In this document: positions 51,179 through 60,703 of the stretch, one piece after another
How the letters are laid out: every line of letters starts with the position of its first letter
Position numbering within the stretch: the first letter of the stretch is position 1
NCBI GenBank assembly: GCA_030632885.1
Contig: DAOVTW010000004.1
Coordinates: 1-64,000 of the forward strand
Source of the DNA: JAIOSM01 sp023143455
Lineage (GTDB): Bacteria; Desulfobacterota; Desulfobacteria; Desulfobacterales; Desulfobacteraceae
Length of the DNA stretch: 64,000 nt
Direction of reading: 5' to 3'
Notes under the pieces: generated by a model
Database searches by the model: none
Seen by the model: only the letters and a program-made list of their open reading frames with translations
What the model was told of the DNA's origin: nothing
Translations under genes and position numbers: made by a program

Positions 51179-53491
51179 ATGAAGGACTCCTGCACAGCCA
51201 AAAGGCTGGAAATCAGCGGCATTGTACAAGGCGTCGGTTTTCGGCCATTTTTATTTCAACTTGCCCACAAATACAATCTTTTTGGAGAAGTTTCCAATAC
51301 ATCTCATGGAGTAATCTTAATAGTTGAAGGTGAATTAAAAAAAATTGAGGATTGTATTGATGATATTCAAACGCAAAAACCTCTTTTATCTACTATCACA
51401 GATATCAAGTCTGAAGAAATTTTAAAATCAGGATATACATCCTTTACAATCCAGAAAAGCAAACCTTCCAATGACAGATCAACATTAATATCCCCGGATG
51501 TCTCGATTTGCAAAGATTGTTTAGAAGAACTCAACAACCCTGATGATCGAAGATATGAATATCCATTTATAAATTGTACAAACTGCGGGCCTAGATTCAC
51601 TATTATTGAAGATATCCCCTATGACCGCCCCAAAACTTCCATGAAACATTTTCCCATGTGCGAAGATTGTCAAAAAGAGTATTATAACCCCCTTGACAGA
51701 AGGTTCCATGCACAACCAAATGCCTGCGCTGTATGTGGTCCTAATGTTACTCTTGTAAATCCTTTGTCTGAAAATATATGTGAAAAAAATGAAAATAGTA
51801 TTGATAAAGCTGCCATGCTCTTAAAACAAGGGAATATTCTTGCTGTAAAAGGGCTTGGTGGATTTCACCTTGCTGTTGATGCATCGAATAATGAAGCAGT
51901 TTTAAGTTTAAGACAAAGAAAGGTCAGACCTGACAAACCCTTTGCATTAATGGCTCAGTCTGTTGAAGCCATTAAAAAATTTATCCATGTAAATGAAACT
52001 GAAAAAAAACTATTAGAATCATTTAACCGCCCTATTGTCCTTCTTGAGAAAAAGAATAATATGGGTGCCCTTGCTTTGGATATTGCTCCGAACAATAACT
52101 ATCTTGGCATAATGCTTCCCTATACTCCCTTACATTATATTCTGCTTAAAAAAGGACCTGAAATTCTTGTTATGACCAGCGGAAACAGGAGTGATGAACC
52201 TTTATCAATTGACAATGCAGATGCCATTGATGCACTTGGACATATTGCAGATTATTTTCTAATTCATAACAGAGATATTTATTTTAGAGCTGATGATTCA
52301 ATTATTCAGATCAAGCAAAATAAACCAAGATTTTTCAGAAGATCAAGAGGCTATGCCCCGCTTCCTATAACCCTTGACAGGTCTTACCCGAAAATTCTTG
52401 CCACAGGCGGTGGGCTTAAAAGCACTATTTGTCTTACAAAAAATAATCAGGCTTTTTTGAGTCAATACCTTGGTGATCTTAACAATTTTAAGACGTTTAC
52501 CTATTTTAAAAACAGTATTGAGCATTTAAAGAAAATCATGGATATTGAGCCTGAAATAATCGCCCATGACATGCATCCTGGATATATGAGCACTGATTAT
52601 GCTTTGGAGCAAAAAGGTATAAAAACCCATGCAATACAACATCACCATGCCCATGCTGTATCATGTATGGCAGAAAACAAAATAGATCATGAGGTCATCG
52701 CCCTGACTCTTGATGGCACAGGCTATGGCACTGATGGAAAAATATGGGGTGGGGAGATCCTCACATGTACCCGTACTTCATTTAAAAGGCAGGCTCATCT
52801 TGAATATATTCCCATGCCAGGAAGTGAAGCTGCGGTTTTTGAACCCTGGCGCATGGCTGTAGCTTATTTAGATAATGCCTTTGGGAACAAGATGCTTAAT
52901 TTAGATATTGCCCTGACACGAGATCATAAAAGAGAAAAGCTTAAATTTCTCCAGCAAATGATACAAAAAGGCTTAAATTCTCCTTTGACTTCAAGTGCAG
53001 GAAGGCTCTTTGATGGTGTATCGTCAATCCTTGGGATAAGACACAAAATTTCATTTGAAAGCCAGGCTGCCATGGAGCTTGAAGCAATCTCAAAAAAAGA
53101 CCTTGATTGTAAAGCTTATTCTTTTTACTTTAAAGAAGAAAATGAGAATAAAGCCTTTGCAATCAAACTTGACTCTTTAATAAGAGATATTGTCCATGAT
53201 ATTAAAGCAAGAGGGAATATATCTGATATAAGTACAAGATTTCACAGGACTTTTGTTGATATGTTTGTCAAAGGAGTGTTAAAGGTAAGTCACAAAACAG
53301 GTTTAAACGATGTCGTATTATCAGGTGGTGTTTTTAATAACAGCCTTGTTTTTGACAACATATTAAAAGACCTTGAAAACAATGATTTAAAAATTTATAC
53401 ACATACTAAAATTCCAGCAGGTGACGGAGGAATTTCACTTGGGCAGGCAGTTATAGCAGGGGCAAAGGAACAAGAGCAAAAAAAGGGATAA
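51179..53491 (+). CDS. hypF: HypF, carbamoyltransferase for cyanide ligand synthesis
   Basis: This makes the cyanide precursor of the [NiFe]-hydrogenase active site from carbamoyl phosphate and passes it to HypE. Domains in order: acylphosphatase (ISGIVQGVGFRPFLFQLA, residues about 8-90); two zinc fingers (CKDCLEELNNPDDRRYEYP, and CEDC...CAVCGP); a YrdC/Sua5-like domain (VKGLGGFHLAVDASN); and a C-terminal Kae1-like carbamoyltransferase (HHHAHAVSCMAEN, LSGGVFNN). The 770-residue length is normal. It starts six bases after hypC. Confidence 0.95.
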   Translation: MKDSCTAKRLEISGIVQGVGFRPFLFQLAHKYNLFGEVSNTSHGVILIVEGELKKIEDCIDDIQTQKPLLSTITDIKSEEILKSGYTSFTIQKSKPSNDRSTLISPDVSICKDCLEELNNPDDRRYEYPFINCTNCGPRFTIIEDIPYDRPKTSMKHFPMCEDCQKEYYNPLDRRFHAQPNACAVCGPNVTLVNPLSENICEKNENSIDKAAMLLKQGNILAVKGLGGFHLAVDASNNEAVLSLRQRKVRPDKPFALMAQSVEAIKKFIHVNETEKKLLESFNRPIVLLEKKNNMGALALDIAPNNNYLGIMLPYTPLHYILLKKGPEILVMTSGNRSDEPLSIDNADAIDALGHIADYFLIHNRDIYFRADDSIIQIKQNKPRFFRRSRGYAPLPITLDRSYPKILATGGGLKSTICLTKNNQAFLSQYLGDLNNFKTFTYFKNSIEHLKKIMDIEPEIIAHDMHPGYMSTDYALEQKGIKTHAIQHHHAHAVSCMAENKIDHEVIALTLDGTGYGTDGKIWGGEILTCTRTSFKRQAHLEYIPMPGSEAAVFEPWRMAVAYLDNAFGNKMLNLDIALTRDHKREKLKFLQQMIQKGLNSPLTSSAGRLFDGVSSILGIRHKISFESQAAMELEAISKKDLDCKAYSFYFKEENENKAFAIKLDSLIRDIVHDIKARGNISDISTRFHRTFVDMFVKGVLKVSHKTGLNDVVLSGGVFNNSLVFDNILKDLENNDLKIYTHTKIPAGDGGISLGQAVIAGAKEQEQKKG

Positions 53492-53495
53492 AACC

Positions 53496-54452
53496 ATGGT
53501 CTTAAAATATGTAGAAGAATACAGAGATGAAGATCTTGCAAAAAAACTAATTCAGTCAATTTTTGACCTGAACGTAGATAAAATACGTCTAATGGAAGTA
53601 TGCGGCACACATACCATGTCAATTTTCAGACATGGCATAAAAAGTGTGCTCCCTCCAAACATCACGCTTTTATCAGGACCTGGCTGCCCGGTATGCGTTA
53701 CTGCCCAAAAAGATATTGATACATTTATAGAATTTGCGAAATCAGACAAATTCATTGTTGCAACTTTTGGAGACCTTTTAAAAGTTCCGGGGAGTTCCTC
53801 TTCTCTTCAAAAAGAAAAAGCTGAAGGTTCGGATGTACGAATAGTATATTCAGCTTTTGATTCACTCACAATTGCAAAAGATAATCCACTAAAAGAAGTA
53901 ATTTTCTGTGCTGTTGGATTTGAGACAACAATCCCTACAATCGCTGCGACTTTATTGGCAGCAGAGCAGCAAAAAATACCCAACTTTTCAATTCATTCCT
54001 CGCACAAGCTCACGCCTCCGGCACTTGAAGCCCTTATGCAGACTAAAGGGGTTGAAATTGATGGATTTATACTCCCGGGTCATGTTTCAGTAATAACCGG
54101 CACTGACGCTTACAGAAGTATTCATGAAAAACACAATATCCCTTTTGTTATTGCAGGGTTTGAACCCATAGATATTTTAAAAGGGATATTAATGCTTGCA
54201 AAACAAAATAAATTAAAAAAACCAGCTCTTGAGAATGCTTACCCCAGGGCCGTTTCAGATCAAGGCAATATCAAAGCAAAAGAGATAATGAATCAGGTGT
54301 TTGAAATAGGGAATGCAACATGGCGAGGTATTGGAGAAATTCCTGAGGATTGTAAACTCTATGCAAAGGCGTGTACTCCAATGAACCCTGTGGGACCATG
54401 CATGGTATCCACTGAAGGCTCCTGCGCAGCATATTATAAATATAACCGATAA
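53496..54452 (+). CDS. hypD: HypD, Fe-S maturation protein with internal deletion
   Basis: HypD is the scaffold for Fe(CN)2CO assembly with HypC. Conserved motifs MEVCGTHTMSIFRHGIK, LLSGPGCPVCVT and ATFGDLLKVPG, and the C-terminal CTPMNPVGPCMVSTEGSCAAYY, are present. The protein is 318 residues against about 360-370 in the family. Between WRGIGEIP and EDCKLYAKACTP about 50 residues are missing, the segment that normally carries the CxCGE cysteines near the [4Fe-4S] cluster. The frame is intact, so this may be a shortened, possibly impaired HypD. Confidence 0.9.
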   Translation: MVLKYVEEYRDEDLAKKLIQSIFDLNVDKIRLMEVCGTHTMSIFRHGIKSVLPPNITLLSGPGCPVCVTAQKDIDTFIEFAKSDKFIVATFGDLLKVPGSSSSLQKEKAEGSDVRIVYSAFDSLTIAKDNPLKEVIFCAVGFETTIPTIAATLLAAEQQKIPNFSIHSSHKLTPPALEALMQTKGVEIDGFILPGHVSVITGTDAYRSIHEKHNIPFVIAGFEPIDILKGILMLAKQNKLKKPALENAYPRAVSDQGNIKAKEIMNQVFEIGNATWRGIGEIPEDCKLYAKACTPMNPVGPCMVSTEGSCAAYYKYNR

Positions 54453-54482
54453 GAATAAAAAAAATTAAGGACTTTTAATAAA

Positions 54483-55508
54483 ATGGCAGATAACAAGGTT
54501 TTACTGGATCACGGCAGCGGCGGAAAAATTTCACATTCAATGATGTCAGATATAATTCTCCCCCTGTTTAACAACCCTGCGCTTGCAATGCTTGATGATG
54601 GAGCAACTCTTGACATAACCAGCAAAAAAATAGCCTTTTCAACTGATACATATGTTGTTGACCCAATCTTTTTCCCCGGAGGAAATATTGGAGACCTTGC
54701 TATAAACGGTACTGTAAATAATGTTGCCATGTGTGGAGCTAACCCTTTATATATAAGCGTCGGCTTAATACTTGAAGAAGACATGCAAATTTCTGATCTT
54801 GAAAAAATACTAAAATCAATGGCACAGGCTGTCAAAAAAGCCGGAGTAACTATTGTTACCGGCGACGCAAAAGTTGTTCCCAAGGGAAAAGCAGATAAAA
54901 TATTTATTAATACTTCAGGAATTGGCATTATCCCTGAGGACATAAATGTTTCAGGAACAAACGCAAGAGTTGGAGACAAAATAATTATCAGCGGTTCTAT
55001 TGCCGATCATGGAATCACAATTTTAAGCACCAGAGAAGACCTGAAAATGAGCTCTGATATTAAGACAGATTCTGCTGCGCTCAACCACATGGTAAAAGCC
55101 ATTATTGATTCGAAAAATGAAATACATGTATTAAGAGATCCGACCCGAGGCGGGCTTGGAACAACATTAAACGAAATTGCGGTACAATCCAATGTTGCAA
55201 TCAAAATAAAAGAGAAAGCTATACCTGTGAAAGGTGCAGTTACAGGGATGTGTGAACTTTTAGGCTTTGATCCCTTATATATTGCAAACGAAGGCAAGCT
55301 AATTGCTTTTGCTCCACCAGAAAGTGCTGAAAAAATCCTTGAGACAATTAAAAAAGATGAGTTTGGACAAAATGCCTGTATAATTGGTGAAGTGCTATCT
55401 GAAAATTCCGGGCATGAAAAGCCTGGAAAAGTATACATGGAGACTCTAATCGGGGGCACAAGAGTTGTAGACATGTTGACAGGAGAACAGCTCCCTAGAA
55501 TCTGCTAA
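54483..55508 (+). CDS. hypE: HypE, carbamoyl dehydratase for cyanide ligand
   Basis: HypE dehydrates the carbamoyl group received from HypF to a thiocyanate on its C-terminal cysteine. The AIR-synthase-like ATP-binding fold is evident (LLDHGSGGKISHSMMSD, LDDGATLDI, TGDAKVVPKGKADK, RDPTRGGLGTTLNEIA). The protein ends in LPRIC, with the required terminal cysteine. The 341-residue length is normal. AAGGA precedes the start. Confidence 0.95.
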   Translation: MADNKVLLDHGSGGKISHSMMSDIILPLFNNPALAMLDDGATLDITSKKIAFSTDTYVVDPIFFPGGNIGDLAINGTVNNVAMCGANPLYISVGLILEEDMQISDLEKILKSMAQAVKKAGVTIVTGDAKVVPKGKADKIFINTSGIGIIPEDINVSGTNARVGDKIIISGSIADHGITILSTREDLKMSSDIKTDSAALNHMVKAIIDSKNEIHVLRDPTRGGLGTTLNEIAVQSNVAIKIKEKAIPVKGAVTGMCELLGFDPLYIANEGKLIAFAPPESAEKILETIKKDEFGQNACIIGEVLSENSGHEKPGKVYMETLIGGTRVVDMLTGEQLPRIC

Positions 55509-55509
55509 T

Positions 55510-56175
55510 ATGACTATATCAGCATCAAAAATCACTCAAATTCTTGAGATACTTCAGGCAAGATACCCTGTTGTCAAAACCCAGTTGACCCATACAAGTC
55601 CCTTTCAGCTTCTAACTGCAACTATTTTATCAGCCCAGTGTACAGATAATCAGGTCAACAAAGTAACAAAAAACCTTTTTGCAAAATATCCAGAGGCAAG
55701 GGACCTTGCAGCTGCTCCATTAAAAGACATTAAAGCTATTATTTTTTCCACAGGCTTTTATAACAATAAAGCCAAAAACATTAAAGCCTGTGCCAAAGCA
55801 CTCCTTCAAGAGTTTAATGGAGAAGTGCCTTCGGATATTGAAAATCTTGTGAAACTACCCGGTGTAGGCAGAAAAACAGCAAATGTTGTCCTATCAACTA
55901 TTTTTGGCATGCCTGCCATTGTTGTGGATACTCATGTTTTGCGGATATCATACAGGCTGGGGCTCACTTTAGAAAAAGATCCAATTAAAGTAGAGTTTGA
56001 CCTCATGAAAAAACTCCCACAAAACCTGTGGAGCGATTTCTCATTGTGGATGATCTATTTTGGCAGAGAAATTTGCGATGCTAAAAAACCAAATTGTGCT
56101 AATTGCCCTCTTGCCAATATATGTAATTTCTATCTTAACAATCAGAGCTATTTATTGTTAAAAGATGTGGATTAG
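55510..56175 (+). CDS. nth: Endonuclease III
   Basis: This base-excision DNA glycosylase/AP lyase acts on oxidised pyrimidines. The helix-hairpin-helix with catalytic lysine is LPGVGRKTANVVLS and the catalytic aspartate lies in VVDTHVLRISYRLGL. The C-terminal [4Fe-4S] cluster is the C-x6-C-x2-C-x5-C set ICDAKKPNCANCPLANIC. The 221-residue length is usual. It begins one base after the hypE stop, so it is probably co-transcribed. Confidence 0.95.
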   Translation: MTISASKITQILEILQARYPVVKTQLTHTSPFQLLTATILSAQCTDNQVNKVTKNLFAKYPEARDLAAAPLKDIKAIIFSTGFYNNKAKNIKACAKALLQEFNGEVPSDIENLVKLPGVGRKTANVVLSTIFGMPAIVVDTHVLRISYRLGLTLEKDPIKVEFDLMKKLPQNLWSDFSLWMIYFGREICDAKKPNCANCPLANICNFYLNNQSYLLLKDVD

Positions 56176-56195
56176 TTTAACCCATGCTATCTTGG

Positions 56196-56456
56196 TTATC
56201 TTTTCTTCCACCGGTTAATCATTCCAATAAATGCGAATGTATATTTTATAAAATTACAAGATATTGGAAGTTGAAGATACCGTTTGAATTGTTGAACATC
56301 GGAAAAATCAACCTGTATGCAAGGATCATTGACTTTTAAGATTTGAGAAAAGGTGTGGACTGACAGGGATAGCCTGGGGATATTTTGAACCCTAAAATCA
56401 AGCTCAAATAGATAGTAGTCAACGCCTGTTTTCATTAAGAGTAGGCTTGGTATCAT
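56196..56456 (-). other. Unassigned 86-residue ORF in the gap after nth
   Basis: This is the only notable feature of the 347-base stretch between nth and the E2-E1-JAB gene. The frame reads, for example, VHTFSQILKVNDPCIQVDFS and ends INRWKKR. It has no clear ribosome binding site and no family I recognise. It could be the tail of a degraded gene or chance. Confidence 0.2.
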
Positions 56457-56522
56457 TGATGATCAGACTACCTCGTGATAATTCCAATGGGATAATAATT
56501 CTTGAGTACACAAATACGAATG

Positions 56523-58610
56523 TCACACCATTATCAAATCATGATGAGAAATAATCAGGCAAACTGTAGGTTCATAATTTCTTACGAATAAGAGTTTTTT
56601 ATATGTTCGGTTGTCAATTTGTGATGCTTTGCCGCCATACGGATGACTATGCCAAGTCCCAAGATATGTAACCTTGCCATTGGTCTTTTTTTCTGTATCT
56701 TTGATATCTTTTTCTAACCCGTCAATACCTAATATGAATAGGTTTGGCTTTTCAATACTATCTGCTGGTGCCTTAATGATCCCTGTGATTACAATTGTTT
56801 TTGGATAAAGGAATACTGATCCCAAAAGCACTCCCCCTGTTTCGTTCGGTATTTTATTTCGCATCAATTCTCTCATTTGAGTAATCACAGGTTTAGAAAT
56901 AAAGGCTTTATACTCTCGTTCAGACTCGATTTTGATGAAATCTGGTACCGTGTATGTTTTTGTATTCAAAGAATAATTTTCATCAGATTTTATGAACATA
57001 ATCTCTGCATTTTCCGCAAGGCTGGTTTCCAAGGCCTTCTGTATTTTAACACTCATTGTCGCTGCCATAATCGAAATACGTGCATCATCGACAGTCATAG
57101 TTTGAGAGCTGCATGATTGTCCAATTCGTACATTATCCAATTCATAACTAAACAACGTTCTTTGTATAGAGATATCATTCAGCGATTGATAGTATAAATA
57201 AGCCCAGATTTCGGTTAATCGGATAGTTTTATTTTTATTTTCTGATACCAATAAACCGCACTGGCCTTTATTGTATAATCCACAAGAAATCACAGGGGAT
57301 AGATCTGTTTCACTCATCAAGAAATTTCGGACAGTGAAAGATGCAGTTGTATCGATGATTACTCTTGACTGGCTCAAATCTACATCAAATATATTTTCTT
57401 TATCACGTGTTGCTGATATTTTTCCTATTGAAATCATTGAGAGAGCCAAAAGTTCAGCCTTATTTATTGCCCATGTCATTGTTAATGCATGCCTGGCATT
57501 GTTGTGCGGCATAAAAATGTCATTATCTACGCACAAGAAAGGTCCATTCCCATTCCTGGCAAGATGCATTCCGATTTTTGATCCTAAGCTCCCGCATCCG
57601 ACCAACGCAATATTCTTTTTCTCGTTCAGTTTTGTATTCATTCCAGAAATCCTTTTAAGAAGCGCCGGTGATCTTTCTGATACATGTGACAGCATACCGA
57701 CTTTGCATTCAGGCAATGTTCTTTTTAATTCCCGTCCCTTCTTTAACCGATGTTTTGATTTGTGTATGACAAAATTCAGAAATTCTATATCAGAGTCTGT
57801 CCCGATAATATTGATCGGCCTTTTTACGGCAAGGACAATGAACAATTTATCTTCATCAATATTGTCTAAGTCTATCTTTGCAATCTGATCTTTCAGGCCT
57901 TTTACCCCTATTGATCTTGCGTATTCGTAAAGATGACCAAGGTTTGCTATTGTATTTGGGATATAACGGTTAACCACTCCAGGTGTGGTTGTATATACCG
58001 CTTGAGCTTTTTTCCTTTTATCCGGGTGGCAAAGAGAACCTGTCAGTATTTTCCCATTACGTTCTTCGTAAAGAATCTCTTTGGGCAAAATAGATGAATT
58101 AATATTGTTGTATGCAGACAGCACATCATCAATTCCATACAGTATCCAACCAGCGGGATAGTCATTTCTCATTGGCTCCCAACCTTGTTCATAATTCAGC
58201 AGATCATCTGAAGCAGCTTTTTCAAGCCAGTCAACAAGCTGGTTTAAAATCCCATACATCCATTCAGATTGCTGCAACAGTTCTGACAAATCACCTTCGT
58301 ATATGCATGGTTTTACATGTTGCAAGGAAGGGTTAATGTGTGGAAAAGCTTTTGGAAAATCATCTCTGAGATAAATAGTCGGGGCTTTCAATGGAAAAGA
58401 GTCATGGAAAACTAATTCCACATCCTCTTTATCCTTTACACCGATATCAGTGATACCAGCTTTGATGAATTTACTTGGCAGGTTCACCGATACTGTTGCT
58501 GTAATGATGGCCTTTTTGCCTGAATCGGCCTCTAATATCTCCGAGACATAATTGAATGCATTGTGGCCGGTAATATATTTGCGTGCTTTGTTGAGCCAGA
58601 ATTTATCCAT
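56523..58610 (-). CDS. E2-E1(ThiF)-JAB fusion protein
   Basis: This 695-residue protein joins three ubiquitin-pathway-like modules. Residues 1-150 resemble a bacterial E2: HINPSLQHVKPCIYEGDL holds the candidate catalytic cysteine C102, followed by the WMYGILNQLVDWLEKAA helix. Residues about 325-560 form an E1/ThiF adenylyltransferase (ALVGCGSLGSKIGMHLAR, CVDNDIFMPHNNARHAL). Residues about 580-695 form a JAB/JAMM metalloprotease (NETGGVLLGS, TWHSHPYGG and SQID). CBASS Cap2 and Cap3 carry similar activities on separate genes, but no nucleotidyltransferase is present here. It overlaps the MBL gene by eight bases. A protein-conjugation and deconjugation role in defence is inferred. Confidence 0.82.
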   Translation of the reverse strand: MDKFWLNKARKYITGHNAFNYVSEILEADSGKKAIITATVSVNLPSKFIKAGITDIGVKDKEDVELVFHDSFPLKAPTIYLRDDFPKAFPHINPSLQHVKPCIYEGDLSELLQQSEWMYGILNQLVDWLEKAASDDLLNYEQGWEPMRNDYPAGWILYGIDDVLSAYNNINSSILPKEILYEERNGKILTGSLCHPDKRKKAQAVYTTTPGVVNRYIPNTIANLGHLYEYARSIGVKGLKDQIAKIDLDNIDEDKLFIVLAVKRPINIIGTDSDIEFLNFVIHKSKHRLKKGRELKRTLPECKVGMLSHVSERSPALLKRISGMNTKLNEKKNIALVGCGSLGSKIGMHLARNGNGPFLCVDNDIFMPHNNARHALTMTWAINKAELLALSMISIGKISATRDKENIFDVDLSQSRVIIDTTASFTVRNFLMSETDLSPVISCGLYNKGQCGLLVSENKNKTIRLTEIWAYLYYQSLNDISIQRTLFSYELDNVRIGQSCSSQTMTVDDARISIMAATMSVKIQKALETSLAENAEIMFIKSDENYSLNTKTYTVPDFIKIESEREYKAFISKPVITQMRELMRNKIPNETGGVLLGSVFLYPKTIVITGIIKAPADSIEKPNLFILGIDGLEKDIKDTEKKTNGKVTYLGTWHSHPYGGKASQIDNRTYKKLLFVRNYEPTVCLIISHHDLIMV

Positions 58611-59769
58611 GCGAATACGATTCTTTTGTTGATGAAAGTGCTGCTAAAGAAAGTGCTGCTTTTTCTTTTATCGATCTTTTTTGTAGTCCCAAACTGGTCA
58701 GATTAAACTCGATCGGTTCAGGCTTTTCTTCATCCGGATACTCATTTGTGCAATAGAATTGATCTTCACCGACAATATCGACATATTCATCTTTTGCCGC
58801 TTCGCTTGGCGGGTCTTCATCAGAACTCTTTATTGCCCTGCACTGTGCAACGATGCAAGCACCTTCTTCATTGGTTTGGCTCAATGCTTTTTTCGCATTT
58901 TCACAAACCTGGGGATCATCATCATTTGATTGACTATCATAGGACAATGAATGCCATGAACAGTGGTGAGGGGCATAAAGAATGTCATATTCCAATTTTT
59001 CCGTATCATCTTTATATTTTTCCCACAGGGACTCCCAAACCAAGCATTCAGCATCAGCAGCCATCAACAGTTTATTGGTCTGAGTTCCCTGGGATACAGC
59101 TAATTGCATCACTATACTTTGCCTGTTCTTGTCTGTGAAGCATTCCTCATCTTCATCCTCTTGTTGCTCTATCGGACCAAGGATAATTCCGTTGAATTTC
59201 GGTGAAATGTTGGTGTTATTTATTTTGCTGAAGGAGTCACCGATATCAATGTTTATTTCTTCCAAACCATCAGTCCGGCCTTCAGGGTCTTTTCCAATAA
59301 TAATCGCCCTGTCACCCTCTGATTGAATTGATTTGTCTTTGGAATATAGTTCAACCCGTCGTTTCATTTCTTTATTGAAAGCTTTTGCATTGTCGCACAA
59401 TTTATAATTTGGGGATGATGGTTTCCAAAAATTATGGCTACTCCACATCTCTCTGATGACAATATTTAACTCGTCTTCATCATCTTTGTAATCATCAAGA
59501 CTGCCTATGTGAAAATGTTTCTGAAAACCTTTCAGATGGTCTTCATGCCTATGTGTTAAAATGAAAGCATCTACATATGGACGGTCATTAGGATCCACAG
59601 GGAGTCTGTCCCTTAATTCCTGATTAACATCACAATGTTCTGCAATGGCTTCATCACCAATTGAACAATCAATCAAAATAGTTGTTTTGTTTTCGTTATT
59701 AAGCTTGATTAAAGTCATGCCGCCATTATTTTCCCCAACAGGAAAAAATGTAACTGTTGAATTTGCCAT
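58603..59769 (-). CDS. Metallo-beta-lactamase-fold hydrolase of the E2-E1-JAB operon
   Basis: This is a 388-residue cytoplasmic protein with no signal peptide. The metal-binding motif is LTHRHEDHLKGF (H73, H75, D77, H78). Later ligand motifs are LLMAADAECLVWESL and YAPHHCSWHS. An acidic insert (EQQEDEDEECFTD) interrupts the fold. The C-terminal tail of about 20 residues after the last strand is Ala/Ser-rich and ends in SYSHG, a terminal glycine. It is encoded between the 4-TM protein and the E2-E1-JAB fusion with overlapping starts and stops. The substrate is unknown; a nucleotide or phosphodiester is plausible. Confidence 0.8.
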   Translation of the reverse strand: MANSTVTFFPVGENNGGMTLIKLNNENKTTILIDCSIGDEAIAEHCDVNQELRDRLPVDPNDRPYVDAFILTHRHEDHLKGFQKHFHIGSLDDYKDDEDELNIVIREMWSSHNFWKPSSPNYKLCDNAKAFNKEMKRRVELYSKDKSIQSEGDRAIIIGKDPEGRTDGLEEINIDIGDSFSKINNTNISPKFNGIILGPIEQQEDEDEECFTDKNRQSIVMQLAVSQGTQTNKLLMAADAECLVWESLWEKYKDDTEKLEYDILYAPHHCSWHSLSYDSQSNDDDPQVCENAKKALSQTNEEGACIVAQCRAIKSSDEDPPSEAAKDEYVDIVGEDQFYCTNEYPDEEKPEPIEFNLTSLGLQKRSIKEKAALSLAALSSTKESYSHG

Positions 59770-60491
59770 TATTGTTCTCCTTTGTATTGGTTCAAAAACT
59801 CGTTAAACAATGTGTCCGCATAGTTGTATGCAAGCTTTTCAAGAATCGTTTTCCTAAAAACATACAAAACAGAAAACACTGCAAAAAAAGCTATAAAAAT
59901 GCTCATTGGCTCCCATCTGCTGTGTGAATAATACAATATTGAACAGCCCAAGGACCCAATACACCACCAGGCTGTACCAGCAATCAAATTCCTGAAAAAC
60001 CCATATCGAATATTGTACTGGATTGTTTTCACGCCATGCCCAACTTTACTCCGGACATGACCGACAGCTTCACGTGCCTGCAGTCTTGCGTTTTTTGGAT
60101 TATCTTTTTCCTCGTTTTCCGACGAAAATGTACAATCTGACATCTCAGCAATTTTTTTCCGTAACAAATCTTTCCTGTCTTTGGAAATCAACCCTTCATT
60201 ATATAGCAGCATGTTTGCTGTCGGGAATCCATCCCCACCTTTCCCAAAGATTGATTCTTCGATCCAGATTTTGCCTAGGGTACTCTGAAACTGAGAAATT
60301 GCAAGCATGACAATGAGAGAGAGGCTCAGATTAACAATTACCAACATCCAGCTAATATTGTCTACCAACTCCTGCCAAAAGCCCATACCGACAAATAATA
60401 TCAAGAAATGAACAATGGGTATAACGGTCAGAAAGGCTGGTATATACCTGGCTTTTATCTCATATTCATCCCACGATTTAATCTTATCCAT
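59769..60491 (-). CDS. 4-TM membrane protein, possible effector of the operon
   Basis: This 240-residue protein has two N-terminal helices (YIPAFLTVIPIVHFLILFVG; WMLVIVNLSLSLIVMLAI), a charged cytoplasmic region of about 100 residues, and two C-terminal helices (LIAGTAWWCIGSLGCSILYY; FIAFFAVFSVLYVF). The pattern resembles the SLATT/4-TM proteins proposed as pore-forming effectors in nucleotide-linked and conjugation-linked conflict systems. I recall homologues sharing the YGFxRNL element before the third helix. A strong AAAGGAG precedes the ATG. It is the first gene of the three-gene operon. Confidence 0.65.
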   Translation of the reverse strand: MDKIKSWDEYEIKARYIPAFLTVIPIVHFLILFVGMGFWQELVDNISWMLVIVNLSLSLIVMLAISQFQSTLGKIWIEESIFGKGGDGFPTANMLLYNEGLISKDRKDLLRKKIAEMSDCTFSSENEEKDNPKNARLQAREAVGHVRSKVGHGVKTIQYNIRYGFFRNLIAGTAWWCIGSLGCSILYYSHSRWEPMSIFIAFFAVFSVLYVFRKTILEKLAYNYADTLFNEFLNQYKGEQ

Positions 60492-60589
60492 TTAATGCAA
60501 CTCCTTTAATAGATAATATGTTTAGGTCGCATTATTTACTTTCAAAAAAAGCTTTTCATTTACTCCAACCATAATGTAAACCTAATCAA

Positions 60590-60607
60590 ATATTTTCTTT
60601 AAAATAT
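60590..60607. promoter_or_regulatory. Inverted repeat in the divergent promoter region
   Basis: ATATTTT and AAAATAT flank CTTT in the 211-base space between the 4-TM operon and the DeoR-like regulator. It could be an operator for that regulator, but AT-rich repeats of this size also arise by chance. Confidence 0.25.
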
Positions 60608-60703
60608 CCTATATATTTTAGAAAAAAAATAAACACATTCATTGCTTTGTCAAGGATGATGTGTTAAATAATTATAAAAAACATTAGAAAATTTAGGAGT
60701 TTT

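Noticed and set aside
56523..60491. Calling the E2-E1-JAB operon a CBASS system
   Set aside because: No CD-NTase gene and no cyclic-nucleotide-binding effector are present in the operon or beside it.
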